A stretch of DNA of 64,000 nt from Arthrobacter sp. AL12 (GTDB taxonomy: Bacteria; Actinomycetota; Actinomycetes; Actinomycetales; Micrococcaceae). Positions 1 through 11,800 of this stretch are shown piece after piece. Location of the stretch: NCBI RefSeq assembly GCF_029960645.1, contig NZ_JASBQY010000009.1, forward strand, positions 1 through 64,000. The letters run 5' to 3'. Numbering within the stretch: position 1 is the stretch's first letter; each line of letters starts with the position of its first letter. Made by a program: the position numbers and the translations under genes. The notes below the pieces were generated by a model. That model worked only from the letters and a program-made list of their open reading frames with translations, was not told where the DNA came from and did not search any database.

Positions 1-54
1 AAACCCCGACGCAACTACTACTTCCGCCCCGCAGACCTCAACACCGCAGCATGA
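1..54 (+). CDS. C-terminal end of an unknown protein, cut by the window edge
   Basis: The first 54 bases read open in frame 1 and end at TGA, giving a tail that finishes NYYFRPADLNTAA. Only 17 residues are visible, so no family can be named. Codon choice (GAC, CTC, ACC) is typical of the neighbouring genes, which supports real coding sequence. The rest of the gene lies left of the window. Confidence 0.4.
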   Translation, partial: KPRRNYYFRPADLNTAA

Positions 55-126
55 CACTGCGCCCGATAAAGGCCGCAGGCGGGCGGCGGGCAGCGAGCGC
101 GAAGATCAAAGGTGGCGTTGGGGCAT

Positions 127-154
127 TCCATGATCCAGCTATCTCGATCATGGA
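127..154. promoter_or_regulatory. Inverted repeat upstream of the hydrolase gene
   Basis: TCCATGATC and GATCATGGA form perfect 9-bp arms separated by 10 bp (centres 19 bp apart, about two helical turns). The repeat ends 14 bp before the GTG at 169. The geometry suits a dimeric repressor site, but no regulator gene is adjacent, so this is inference from shape only. Confidence 0.35.
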
Positions 155-168
155 GATAACATCGAACT

Positions 169-1209
169 GTGAAGGATGTCAGACCGGACGACCCCGAACA
201 CTCGACGCGCCTTAGCTCGGCAGTCCTGCACTGGAGTGCCGTCGTCGCTGTCTTGGCGCTGATCGTGGTCCCGCTCTGGATGTTGCTTGGCAACAGCGCC
301 GTCCTCGGTGGCCACCCCGCCCTGCACATCCTCCTCTCGGCGGCTTCCATACTGGGCCTCCTCTGGATGTTCAGACTGGTCACACGCTCCCCTCTGCTCG
401 AGCGCCGGAGCCTGGACAAACACCAGAACCTGCGAAGACGCCAACGGCCGCAGCGCCACGTGTCGGGCCTGCAGCTGCTCCGTGGCCTCGCGGGCCGCAT
501 TGTTGCTTTGTGCCTCGTCGCGGCTCTGGCGTGGCTCAATCCGTTTACGTACCAGCCCGGAGGTAGCGCCGGTCAGGCACTGGGGTCGCCTGGGACCACG
601 CGTACGAGCATTACCGAAGACGCCACCACCATCACCCTCGCCCCGGAAGGGAGGGCCAGCGCGGGTCTCGTCTTCTACCCGGGGGCGCGGGTTGAAGCGC
701 GCGCCTATCAAGACATCCTGCGCCCGCTCGCGAACGCCGGCTATCTGGTCGTCATCTTGAAAGTGCCTCTGGGCATCTCCCTGCTGCATCCAGGACAGGC
801 CCGCGCAACCATCGACCGGCACCCCGAGATCACCACGTGGGCGGTTGGTGGCCACTCGCTGGGAGGAGTCAGCGCGTCAGCCTTTGCACAGTCGACCCCC
901 GAGGTGTCCGGACTGCTGCTGTTTGCCGCGTACCCCGCGGACAGCATGGCGGAGTCCGGTGGCCTCGCGGTGTTGTCGATCTCCGGCTCGAACGACGGCC
1001 TCACCACTCCGGACAAGATCGCGGCGTCGAAGCCTCTGCTTCCCCCGACCGCCATCTTCGCAACAGTGGAAGGCGGCGTGCACGCCTTCTTCGGAGACTA
1101 CGGTGCCCAACCCGGGGACGGCGAGCCGAGCGTGTCCCGCGAACAGGCACAGCAGCAGATCGCCGCGGAGTCGGTCCGCTTCATGGACCGGCTCGCACCG
1201 GCCGGCTGA
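169..1209 (+). CDS. Membrane-anchored alpha/beta hydrolase
   Basis: This 346-residue protein begins with three likely membrane segments (about residues 19-40, 51-70 and 107-124), followed by a single alpha/beta-hydrolase domain. The nucleophile elbow GGHSLGG puts Ser230 at the catalytic position; Asp276 in SGSNDGL and His305 in GGVHAFF complete a plausible triad. The domain resembles the dienelactone-hydrolase-like Abhydrolase_5 group, and probably lies outside the membrane. The substrate is unknown. The GTG start at 169 is the first in-frame option after a TAA, but it has no strong Shine-Dalgarno, so the start is less certain than the family. The gene stands alone, with an inverted repeat at 127-154 just upstream. 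Confidence 0.8.
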   Translation: MKDVRPDDPEHSTRLSSAVLHWSAVVAVLALIVVPLWMLLGNSAVLGGHPALHILLSAASILGLLWMFRLVTRSPLLERRSLDKHQNLRRRQRPQRHVSGLQLLRGLAGRIVALCLVAALAWLNPFTYQPGGSAGQALGSPGTTRTSITEDATTITLAPEGRASAGLVFYPGARVEARAYQDILRPLANAGYLVVILKVPLGISLLHPGQARATIDRHPEITTWAVGGHSLGGVSASAFAQSTPEVSGLLLFAAYPADSMAESGGLAVLSISGSNDGLTTPDKIAASKPLLPPTAIFATVEGGVHAFFGDYGAQPGDGEPSVSREQAQQQIAAESVRFMDRLAPAG

Positions 1210-1298
1210 CAGGCGTTGACTCGCCGCCCCGCCGCAGGCAGCCGCCTTCTGCCACGATGGAAGCATCCGCACTCGCACTGCGAGAGAGGAGGCCCGGC

Positions 1299-1702
1299 AT
1301 GCTAAACCGCTTCTACGTCAATCCAATCCTGCCCGCCCAAGACGGCTACCGGGCCCGAAGGTTCTATCGTGACGTTCTCGGCGTCGAGCTGCTGACCGGC
1401 GAAACGGACGACCCCATGGTGTTCGGCGCGGCAAACGGCTCGAGCATTGCGCTGAGCGAAATGCCGGACCGCGTTCCACCGCCCTACCCCGTGGTCAGTT
1501 TCATGGTCACGGGCATCGAGGAAGTCCTCGAGGGGCTCAAGCCCGGGGCGCTCCGTTCAAGCCTGCCGGCCCTGCCAGCTTCGCAGGCGTCGAAGGCGTC
1601 GAAGGCGTCGAAGGCAAGGCCAGCGGGGACGTGATGGACTTCGGCCCGGCGAAATCCGCGTTCCTGAACGACTCCGAAGGCAACCTGATTGCGCTCAACT
1701 AA
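1299..1702 (+). pseudogene. VOC (glyoxalase/bleomycin-resistance) family gene with a frameshift
   Basis: The ATG at 1299 follows a strong GAGAGGAGG site. The first part reads MLNRFYVNPILPAQDGYRARR, then a typical VOC middle ending VSFMVTGIEEVLEGLKPG. After about 1545 the homology moves to another frame, where APFKPAGPASF is followed by repeated VEG and the usual VOC ending DSEGNLIALN with a stop at 1700-1702. One base lost in the run CCCGGGG near 1542-1548 explains the shift. The 3' part holds three tandem copies of GTCGAAGGC (1589-1615). Related proteins of about 120-130 residues are small metal-dependent or antibiotic-binding enzymes. It is either a recent pseudogene or a sequencing error. 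Confidence 0.7.
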
Positions 1703-1821
1703 TTCCTCGGCTCAGACACTAAAACGCCCTGCTCGCTCGAGCCGACACGCCAGGCGGCTCAGGGAGAGGGACGCAGAGCCCACAACTCCGCGCCTAGCGT
1801 CCGGCAGCACGCCTCCGCTTG

Positions 1822-3726
1822 CTAACGCCCAGCGGCGTACCCTTGCGCGCCGCGGGGGTTGGCCGCCGCCTGCAGCACCCCGGTCTCAGGATCCCGCACC
1901 ACCGCCGACAGCCGTCCCAGCGTCCAGCCGCCGGCCCGGGTGACAACATGGCCGCGGCGTTCGAGTCCCGCGATGACATCCTCCCCCAGCCGGTCCTCGA
2001 CTACGGCGCCGCCGGGCTCCCAGGTGCGCGGCCAGAACGAACCTGGCATCGATGTCGTATGAAACGTGGGGGCATCGACGGCCTGCTGCGGCGAGTAGCC
2101 GCCGACAATCGTGCGCAGCAGGTACGGCAACTGCCACTGATCCTGCTGGTCACCGCCCGGCGAACCGAGCGCGGTGACGGCCTTGCCGCCGCGCAGCACG
2201 AGGGTCGGCGTCAGCGTGGTGCGCGGCCGTTTGCCCGGTGTCAGCGTGGACGGTGTGCCCGGTTCCAGCCAGGTCATCTGCAGCCGGGTACCGAGGCAGA
2301 AGCCCAGCTCCGGGATGGCGGGCGAGGACTGGAGCCAGCCGCCGGAGGGTGTGGCGGAGACCATGTTGCCCCAGCGGTCCACGACGTCGATATGGCAGGT
2401 GTCGCCGCGGGTCTCCCCGCTCGGCGCCACGGTGGGCTCCCCCGCCCCGAGCCCCGAGGATCCCTCCCCCGCAAGTGCCGGCGGCGTGTAGTGGGTGCGC
2501 AGCGGCGGCAGGTACGGCGCCCGCCCGGGCACGGTACCGGGCCGGAACTCGTGCGAGGCCCGCTCGCCAATCAGCATCCGGCGTTGGGCGCAGTACTCCT
2601 CGGACAGGAGGTACTCCAGGGGCACGTCCGTATCGCCGTAGTACGCTTCGCGGTCCGCGAGGGCCAGCTTCTGGGCTTCCAGGATGGTGTGCGCCCCGAG
2701 CTCGGTGGACGGGTCGAGGTACTCGTCCTCGAACCCCTCGAGCAGGGCGAGCGTCTGCAGCAGCGCCGGGCCCTGCCCCCACGGCCCCGTCTTGGCGATG
2801 GTGTGCCCACGGAACTCAACGGTGGCTGCCGGCTCGTAGCCTGCCTCGAACCCCGCAAGGTCCCCCATCGTCAGAACCCCGCGGTGGTCGGTGCCCGAGG
2901 AATGCCGGTGCGGGGCCTGGCCGGAGTCCACCATGGCCTCGGCCACGAAGCCCTCGCGCCATTCGCGGCGGGCCGCGTCGATCCTGCCCTCGCGGGACTG
3001 CCCCACCGGAACCCCCACCGGAGAAACCCCCGTAGACTCCGGCGGAGCGGCCACCCCGGCGCCGATCAACAGCTGCAGGGTCCTTGCGTAGGCCGGGTTC
3101 CGGACCAGCTCCCCGTCGGCCGGGATCCGTCCGCCGGGCATCCAGAGCTCGGCCGAGGTGGGCCAGTGCGTCTGGAACAGCTCCGCCACGGCCGCGATGG
3201 TCGTCCCGACCCTGCCCAGCATCGGGTGCCCGTCGCGTGCATAGCCGATCGCGAATTCCAGCACCGCGTCCAGTTCCCAGGTCCCGTGGTCGCGCAGCAG
3301 CAGGAGCCAGGCATCGACGGCGGCGGGCACCGCGGCGGCCAGGGCCCCCGAGCCCGGAACGAGCTCCAGGCCTTCGGTGAGATAGTGCTCCACGGTAGCC
3401 CCGGCCGGGGCCGGGCCCTGGCCCATCAGGACGACCGGCGTGCCCGGCGCCTCCGCGGTGACGAAGACGCCGGTCATGTCGCCGCCGGGACCGTTGAGGT
3501 GCGGCTCGACGACATGCAGCACGAACGCTCCCGCCGTCGCGGCGTCGAACGCGTTACCGCCGCGTTCGAGCACGGCCTGCGCCGCCGCCGTCGCCAGCCA
3601 GTGCGTTGACGCGCTCATCCCGAAGGTGCCTTGCAGCGTGGGGCGGGTGGTGAAGGTCTCCGCGGGCGTGAACGCGGCGGCAGCGGCGTGTGCGGTTGCC
3701 ACGGACTCCTGCGCGGTGTCAGCCAA
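1822..3726 (-). CDS. Gamma-glutamyltransferase-fold Ntn-hydrolase with altered substrate pocket
   Basis: The 634-residue product is collinear with gamma-glutamyltransferases: GGNAFDAATAGAF near the N-terminus, and the autoprocessing Thr443 in GDTCHIDVVDRWGN. No signal peptide is seen, so it is probably cytosolic. Positions that in E. coli Ggt hold the glutamyl group are changed: the FRExAP motif is replaced by GQGPAPAGA, the Asn after the strand by PSGG, and the NNEMDDF loop by LGTRLQMTW. This matches the YwrD-like branch, so the true substrate may not be a gamma-glutamyl compound. The start is a TTG that overlaps the end of the small-subunit gene (TTTGGCTGA), suggesting coupled translation within the transporter operon. 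A later Met near residue 33 is the alternative start. Confidence 0.8.
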   Translation of the reverse strand: MADTAQESVATAHAAAAAFTPAETFTTRPTLQGTFGMSASTHWLATAAAQAVLERGGNAFDAATAGAFVLHVVEPHLNGPGGDMTGVFVTAEAPGTPVVLMGQGPAPAGATVEHYLTEGLELVPGSGALAAAVPAAVDAWLLLLRDHGTWELDAVLEFAIGYARDGHPMLGRVGTTIAAVAELFQTHWPTSAELWMPGGRIPADGELVRNPAYARTLQLLIGAGVAAPPESTGVSPVGVPVGQSREGRIDAARREWREGFVAEAMVDSGQAPHRHSSGTDHRGVLTMGDLAGFEAGYEPAATVEFRGHTIAKTGPWGQGPALLQTLALLEGFEDEYLDPSTELGAHTILEAQKLALADREAYYGDTDVPLEYLLSEEYCAQRRMLIGERASHEFRPGTVPGRAPYLPPLRTHYTPPALAGEGSSGLGAGEPTVAPSGETRGDTCHIDVVDRWGNMVSATPSGGWLQSSPAIPELGFCLGTRLQMTWLEPGTPSTLTPGKRPRTTLTPTLVLRGGKAVTALGSPGGDQQDQWQLPYLLRTIVGGYSPQQAVDAPTFHTTSMPGSFWPRTWEPGGAVVEDRLGEDVIAGLERRGHVVTRAGGWTLGRLSAVVRDPETGVLQAAANPRGAQGYAAGR

Positions 3727-3847
3727 ACAGTGCCGCCACCCGGGTCAGGGTTTCGTACACGCCGTAGCCCAGGGGCACTCCGACCAGCGCCCAGGCGACG
3801 GTCAATTTCCCGGTGGACTGTTTCACCGATGTCTGTGCAGTGCTCAT
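3719..3847 (-). CDS. MFS transporter small subunit (42 residues)
   Basis: A short gene begins at ATG 3847, one base after the stop of the OFA transporter gene, and ends overlapping the next gene by 8 bases. The protein starts MSTAQTSVKQSTGKL and has one membrane helix, about WALVGVPLGYGVYETL, then TRVAALFG. Small one-helix partners like this are found next to OFA-type MFS transporters in many bacteria, so I call it an accessory subunit. Its tight position between transporter and hydrolase implies equal expression of all three. The exact role (assembly or stability of the carrier) is inferred from neighbourhood. Confidence 0.75.
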   Translation of the reverse strand: MSTAQTSVKQSTGKLTVAWALVGVPLGYGVYETLTRVAALFG

Positions 3848-3848
3848 C

Positions 3849-5243
3849 TCAGGCCTCCATGGCGGGTTCTTCGGCCCGGACACGGTCCGGGCGTGGTTCG
3901 TGGAACCGGGCGTCGACCGGTTTGACCAGGAGGTTGGCCACAAAGCCGATGACCAGCAGCCCCACCATGGTCAGCAGTGCCGGCTGGTAGGACGCGGCGG
4001 TCAGCTGGCCGGGCTTGCCCTGGGCGTCCAGGAACGCATTGACGATGAGCGGCCCGGCGATGCCGGCCGCGGACCAGGCGGTGAGGAGCCGGCCGTGGAT
4101 CGCCCCGACCTGGAAGGTGCCGAAGAGGTCCCGCAGGTAGGCCGGGACGGTCGCGAAGCCGCCGCCGTAAAAGGAAATGATGACGAACGCGAGCGCCACG
4201 TAGAGGAAGGTGCTGGAGGATCCGGCGAGTGCCAGGACCATGTAGAGCACGGCACCGGCCCCGAGGTACATCATGTAGATGCGCTTGCGGCCGGTCATGT
4301 CCGAGGTTGCGGACCAGGCGAAGCGGCCGGACATGTTGCCGATCGAGAGCAGCCCGACGAATCCGGAGGCGACGGCGGCGCTGACCAGGGACACGCCGTC
4401 GGACTGGCGGAAGAAGTCCTGGATCATCGGGGCGGCCTGCTCCAGGATGCCGATGCCGGCGGTGACGTTGCAGAAGAGGGCGATCCAAACGAGCCAGAAC
4501 TGCCTGGTCTTGACGGCGTTCTTGGCGGAGACGTTGTCAGTGGTGACGAGCGTGGCAGCCTTGACCTTAGAGGGGTCAAAGCCGTCCGGCTTCCAGCCCT
4601 CGGCCGGGACCTTGATGGTGAAGGCGCCGAACATCATGTAGGCGAGGTACACGACCGCGAGGGTCAGGAAAAGCTTGCCGACGGAGTCGCCGCTGGCCAC
4701 CCAGCCCTTGGCGCCGGAGTTCGGATCGTACATTTTCAGCAGCGCGGTGGAGACCGGGCTGGCGATTAGGGCACCGCCGCCGAAGCCCATGATGGCCATG
4801 CCGGTCGCGAGGCCCGGCCGGTCCGGGAACCATTTGATCAGGGTGGAGACCGGCGAGATGTAGCCGATGCCCAGACCGATGCCGCCGATGAAGCCGTAGC
4901 CCAGGTAGACGAGCCAGAGCTGGCTGCTGAAGATGCCGAGCGAGCCGATCAGGAAGCCGCTGGCCCAGAACATCGCCGAGGTGAACATCGCTTTGCGCGG
5001 GCCGTTCTTATCCACCCACGTGCCCATGATGGCGGCGGAGAGGCCCAGCATCACGATGGCGATCGAGAAGATCACGCCAATCTCGGTCAGGCTCGCACCG
5101 AAGTGCTTCACCAGCGCCGTTTTGTAGACACTCGTCGCGTATGCCTGGCCGATGCACAGGTGCACTGCGAGCGCTGCGGGCGGCACCAGCCAGCGGTTGA
5201 ATCCGGGTGGGGCGATCGTTCGGTCACGGTCCAGCCAGCCCAT
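3849..5243 (-). CDS. OFA-family MFS transporter
   Basis: This 464-residue, 12-helix carrier belongs to the oxalate/formate antiporter (OFA) branch of the major facilitator superfamily. It shows the loop motif GTWVDKNGPRK after helix 2, GGIGLGIGYISPVSTLIKWFPD in the N-half, and a second loop GRFAWSATSDMTGRKR in the C-half. OFA carriers move small carboxylates; the solute here is unknown. I start it at ATG 5243 (MGWLDRDRTIAPPGFNRW), where homology begins; a longer reading upstream is low-complexity and unlikely. It leads a three-gene overlapping operon with a small subunit and a hydrolase, so the imported compound is probably the hydrolase substrate or a relative of it. Confidence 0.87.
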   Translation of the reverse strand: MGWLDRDRTIAPPGFNRWLVPPAALAVHLCIGQAYATSVYKTALVKHFGASLTEIGVIFSIAIVMLGLSAAIMGTWVDKNGPRKAMFTSAMFWASGFLIGSLGIFSSQLWLVYLGYGFIGGIGLGIGYISPVSTLIKWFPDRPGLATGMAIMGFGGGALIASPVSTALLKMYDPNSGAKGWVASGDSVGKLFLTLAVVYLAYMMFGAFTIKVPAEGWKPDGFDPSKVKAATLVTTDNVSAKNAVKTRQFWLVWIALFCNVTAGIGILEQAAPMIQDFFRQSDGVSLVSAAVASGFVGLLSIGNMSGRFAWSATSDMTGRKRIYMMYLGAGAVLYMVLALAGSSSTFLYVALAFVIISFYGGGFATVPAYLRDLFGTFQVGAIHGRLLTAWSAAGIAGPLIVNAFLDAQGKPGQLTAASYQPALLTMVGLLVIGFVANLLVKPVDARFHEPRPDRVRAEEPAMEA

Positions 5244-5423
5244 AAGTGCTCCCAATACTTGTCGAAGACGTCGGTGTCCCAACGGCGTAGAGGCGAAGGG
5301 ACCCGATATGGGCCGTTGCCTCCGGCAATCATGGTGCAAATCGACAGCAAACGTACTACTTATGCGACGAGCGGTAGGAAATCCGCGATAAGTGGTCAGG
5401 CTACTTCGCGATGAACGGTCTGC

Positions 5424-8051
<2,628 letters not shown>

Positions 8052-8074
8052 CCTGCCATTTTGCCTTACCCGGC

Positions 8075-8680
8075 TCAGGGGCCGGGCTCGCCTGACTCGG
8101 GAAGCGGCTCCTGCACGTCCTGGACAACCTCGTTGCGGCGCAGGAACCACGGTTTGAACGGCGGATCAAAGCGGGCGAATCGTGGCGGCCCCACCGGCGT
8201 CAGCCCAGCCAGCACCAGCGCCGCCTGGAGGCCGGTGTTGCGCCGTTCAAAAGCAGCTTCCGAGCCGCTGCCGGAGAACTGCAGAACTGCCGCCAGGGAC
8301 CCGGGGACCGTCCGGATCTTGACTTGGGGGTTCGCCGGGACCGGAGCCGTCTCCGCCGTCATCTCTGCGGGGAGCACGAAGGCAACCTCAAAGTCAGCGG
8401 TACCTTCGCTTCCAGGCAGCGGACCGCTCTGGAGCACCGGGGCGGTCATCGCCAGCTTCTGTGAGGGCCCTGGCTCCTGGATCACCGGAGCCGTCATCGC
8501 CAGCTTCTGTCGGGCGCTGTTGCTGCCGCTGATGTAGTTGAACAGGTGCCGGAAGGCAGCATTCCCGGCCCGGTCAAACGTTGCATTGACATGAATCCCG
8601 GCCACCACGTACGCGGGATAGCGGCGCAGCTCGAAGTGCGCGAAACGCTGGACGAGTTCATAGGGTTGCTGTTCAGTCAT
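8075..8680 (-). CDS. SOUL heme-binding family protein
   Basis: The 201-residue protein has the SOUL/HBP start (YELVQRFAHFELRRYPAYVVA) and the repeated KLAMTAPV motif that is characteristic of the family, here twice (about residues 59-64 and 74-79). Family members bind heme or related tetrapyrroles; the bacterial role is not well defined. No signal peptide is visible. ATG 8680 is the natural start. It is divergent from the nuclease/helicase gene at 8879 and runs into tex. Confidence 0.85.
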   Translation of the reverse strand: MTEQQPYELVQRFAHFELRRYPAYVVAGIHVNATFDRAGNAAFRHLFNYISGSNSARQKLAMTAPVIQEPGPSQKLAMTAPVLQSGPLPGSEGTADFEVAFVLPAEMTAETAPVPANPQVKIRTVPGSLAAVLQFSGSGSEAAFERRNTGLQAALVLAGLTPVGPPRFARFDPPFKPWFLRRNEVVQDVQEPLPESGEPGP

Positions 8681-8878
8681 GGTCCTCAGACCCTACGCCG
8701 ATCCCCCTACGGGAAACAACGGTCTTTGCCCGTTAATGCTTGCTCGTGGCTGGTGGCTGGTTCCTGCTCAATTGTCAGAGGGCTTTGATAGCTTGAATAG
8801 CAGACGGACCGGCTGTGCTGCCTGCATGTCTAAGGCGGCAAGCCGATACATCCGCGGCGCATCAACATCGGGGGCACA

Positions 8879-11800
8879 GTGTTTTTTCTTGAACCGGAAG
8901 TAGCCGGTACCGCACAGGACCTGGTTTTCTCCGCGAGCGACCTCGTCACGGCGGCCAGCTGTGAGTACCAGCTGTTGCGCAAACTCGACGAGAAGCTCGG
9001 CCGCTCGCCCAAGGCCGCCTTTGACGCCGACGAGATGCTCCAGCATGCAGCCGTGCTGGGTGACCGCCACGAGCACAAGGTCCTCGACGGTTTCGTCGAG
9101 GAGTTCGGGCACTGGGATCCGGCCTCCGGTCGCGGCGTGTACGACGTCGTGCCCGCAGCAACCATGGACCGCGCCACCCTGTTGGCCAAGCATCGGGAAT
9201 CCCTCGACGCCCTGCGCTCCGGCGCCGACGTTGTATTCCAGGCCGCCTTCTTCGACGGCCAGTTCCACGGCCGCTCCGACTTCCTGGTCCGCCAGGCCGA
9301 CGGCAGCTACGCCGTATTCGACACCAAACTGGCCCGGCACGCGAAAGTGACCGCGCTGCTCCAGCTGGCCGCCTACGGCGATCAGCTACTCAAGGCCGGG
9401 ATCCCACCGTCCCCGGTGGTGACCCTGGTCCTCGGCGCGACGGTCCCGCTCCCGGGCGGCGGCTTCGACTACGTCCGCAGCCACCATAAACTCTCGGAAA
9501 TCCTGCCGGTCTTCCGCGAGCGGCGGGACCGCTTCCTGACGCTGACCTCTTCGCATCTGGCGCAGCCCGGGACCGCGCATTGGGGCGCGCCCGGGCTGAG
9601 CGCCTGTGGCCGCTGCGACTACTGCCAGGAGCAGGTCGCGGCCACCGACGATCTGCTGCTCGTGGCGCGGATGAACTCGGCGCAGCGCAAGACGCTCCAC
9701 GGACAGAACATCTTCACGGTCAAGGAGCTCGCGGAGGCCCGTCTTCCCGGGGCGAACGGCGCACTCCTGCGCCTGCAGGACCAGGCGAGGATGCAGAGTG
9801 GGGTCGGTGCTTCCGACGGCGGAGTCCGGTACCTCAAGGACGGAGCGGAACACAGCATCAGCTACCGGGTCGTCCTGGAAAACACGCTGGCCGAACTGCC
9901 GCCACCCAGCGCGGGGGACATTTTCTTCGACTTCGAGGGCGATCCGCTGTGGCAGGAAAGCGCCACAGGGGTCTGGGGACTGGAGTACCTGTTCGGCGTC
10001 ATCGAAGCGCCGGCCGGTCCCGGCGTCCCGGGAGTGTTCCGGCCGTTCTGGGCGCACAGCCGGGAAGCGGAAAAGCAGGCCTTCCTCGATTTCCTGGACT
10101 ATGTGCAGAAACGCCGCCAGGTCCACCCGGACATGCACGTCTACCACTATGCGGCCTACGAGAAGACGGCACTCCGGAAGCTCTCCGTAATGCACGTTGC
10201 CGGCGAGGACATCGTCGACCACTGGCTGCGCGAGGGGCTCCTGGTGGATCTGTACCAGAGCGTCCGCAACAGTATCCGCATCTCCGAGAATTCCTACAGC
10301 ATCAAGAAACTCGAGCCGCTCTACATGGGGACGAATCTGCGCTCCGGGGTTGTGAAGGACGCCGGCGCCTCGGTGGTGGCCTATGCCCACTACTGCGATG
10401 CGCGCGACGATGAGCGGTATGAGGAAGCGGCCAGCATCCTCGCCGGGATCTCCGACTACAACGAATACGACTGCCTCTCCACACTGAAGCTCCGGAACTG
10501 GCTCCTCGGGCTGGCGCGGGAGCGCGGGGTCAAGCCGTCCGGGGCCGGCGACGGGTCCACGGCCGGCGACGGGTCCACGGCCGGCGACGGGCTGGGGGAC
10601 GCTGACCTGGACCCACTGGAAGCGTCGCTGGCCGGGCTGGTGGATGCCGCGCCGGGTGCAGCTGACCTGGACCCGCTGGAAGCGGCGCTTGGCGGGCTGG
10701 CGGAAGCCGCCGTCGGGCTGTCCGAGGACGACCGGAAGGCGGTTTCCATTCTGGCGGCCGCGGTCAGCTATCACCGGCGGGAGCGCAAGGCTTTCTGGTG
10801 GGCGCACTTCGACCGCTGCGAGAACGGCCCCGACACGCATCACCAGCAGGACCGCAACGTCTTCCTGGTCGAGGATGCGGAGGTGCTGGAGGACTGGTGG
10901 AAGGATGGCGCCAAACTTCCGGAGCGGAAGGTGAAGCTGGTTGGCACGGTCAGTCCGGGCTCGGACCTCCGTGTGGGCAGCACGTGGTTCCGCATGTATG
11001 AGCCGCCGTTGCCGGCCGGGCTGGAGGGCACGGGGATCAACAGGACCGGACGCAACGGCTGGTTCGGCACCGAGGTGCTGGACCTGGGCCACGAGGACGG
11101 CAAGGACACCGTCATCATCCGGGACAAGCTGCGCAGGAACACCGAACCGTATTTCCAGGTCCCTGTCGCGCTGACCGAGGACCAGCCCATCCAGACCAAG
11201 AGCCTGGAGGACGCCCTGGCGTCCCTGGCCTCCAACGTCGCAGCGGGACTGCAGTCCAACCCGCCGGTGTTCCCGCGACATCCGGCCCTGGATCTCATCC
11301 GCCGGGTTCCTCCGAAGCTTGCCTCCGGGGCGGCTCTGCCCGCGCCGGGCGAGGGGCCGGACCGCTTCATCGACGCCATCACTTCGGCAGTGCTGGCCCT
11401 TGACCACTCCTACCTGGCCGTCCAAGGGCCGCCCGGAACCGGCAAGACCCATGTGGGATCGCATGTCATCGCCCGGCTGGTGGACCGGGGGTGGAAAATC
11501 GGCGTCGTCGGGCAGTCCCATGCGGTGGTCGAGAACCTGCTGAAGACCGCTGTGACCAAGGCCGGCGTCAACCCGTCCCTGGTCGCCAAGGAAGTGAAAC
11601 ACGCGGAGCCGCTTCCCTGGGAGCAGCGTTCGGCGAAGGACGTCGCGCGCCTGCTGGGCTCGCCGGGCGGGGCGCTCATCGGCGGGACAGCCTGGACGAT
11701 GACGGGAGCCAACGTCCCAGCGGGGTCGCTGGATCTGCTGGTGATCGACGAGGCCGGGCAATTCTCGCTGGCCAACACCCTGGCCGTGGAGCAGGCCAGC

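Noticed and set aside
1819..3609. A 596-residue plus-strand frame opposite the GGT-fold gene
   Set aside because: Arg/Gly/Pro-rich composition and no family pattern; it is the antisense of a gene with intact catalytic motifs.
5358..5393. ACTTAT and ATAAGT half-sites 24 bp apart upstream of the OFA transporter
   Set aside because: Arms of six bases at this distance are expected by chance; no regulator gene is adjacent.
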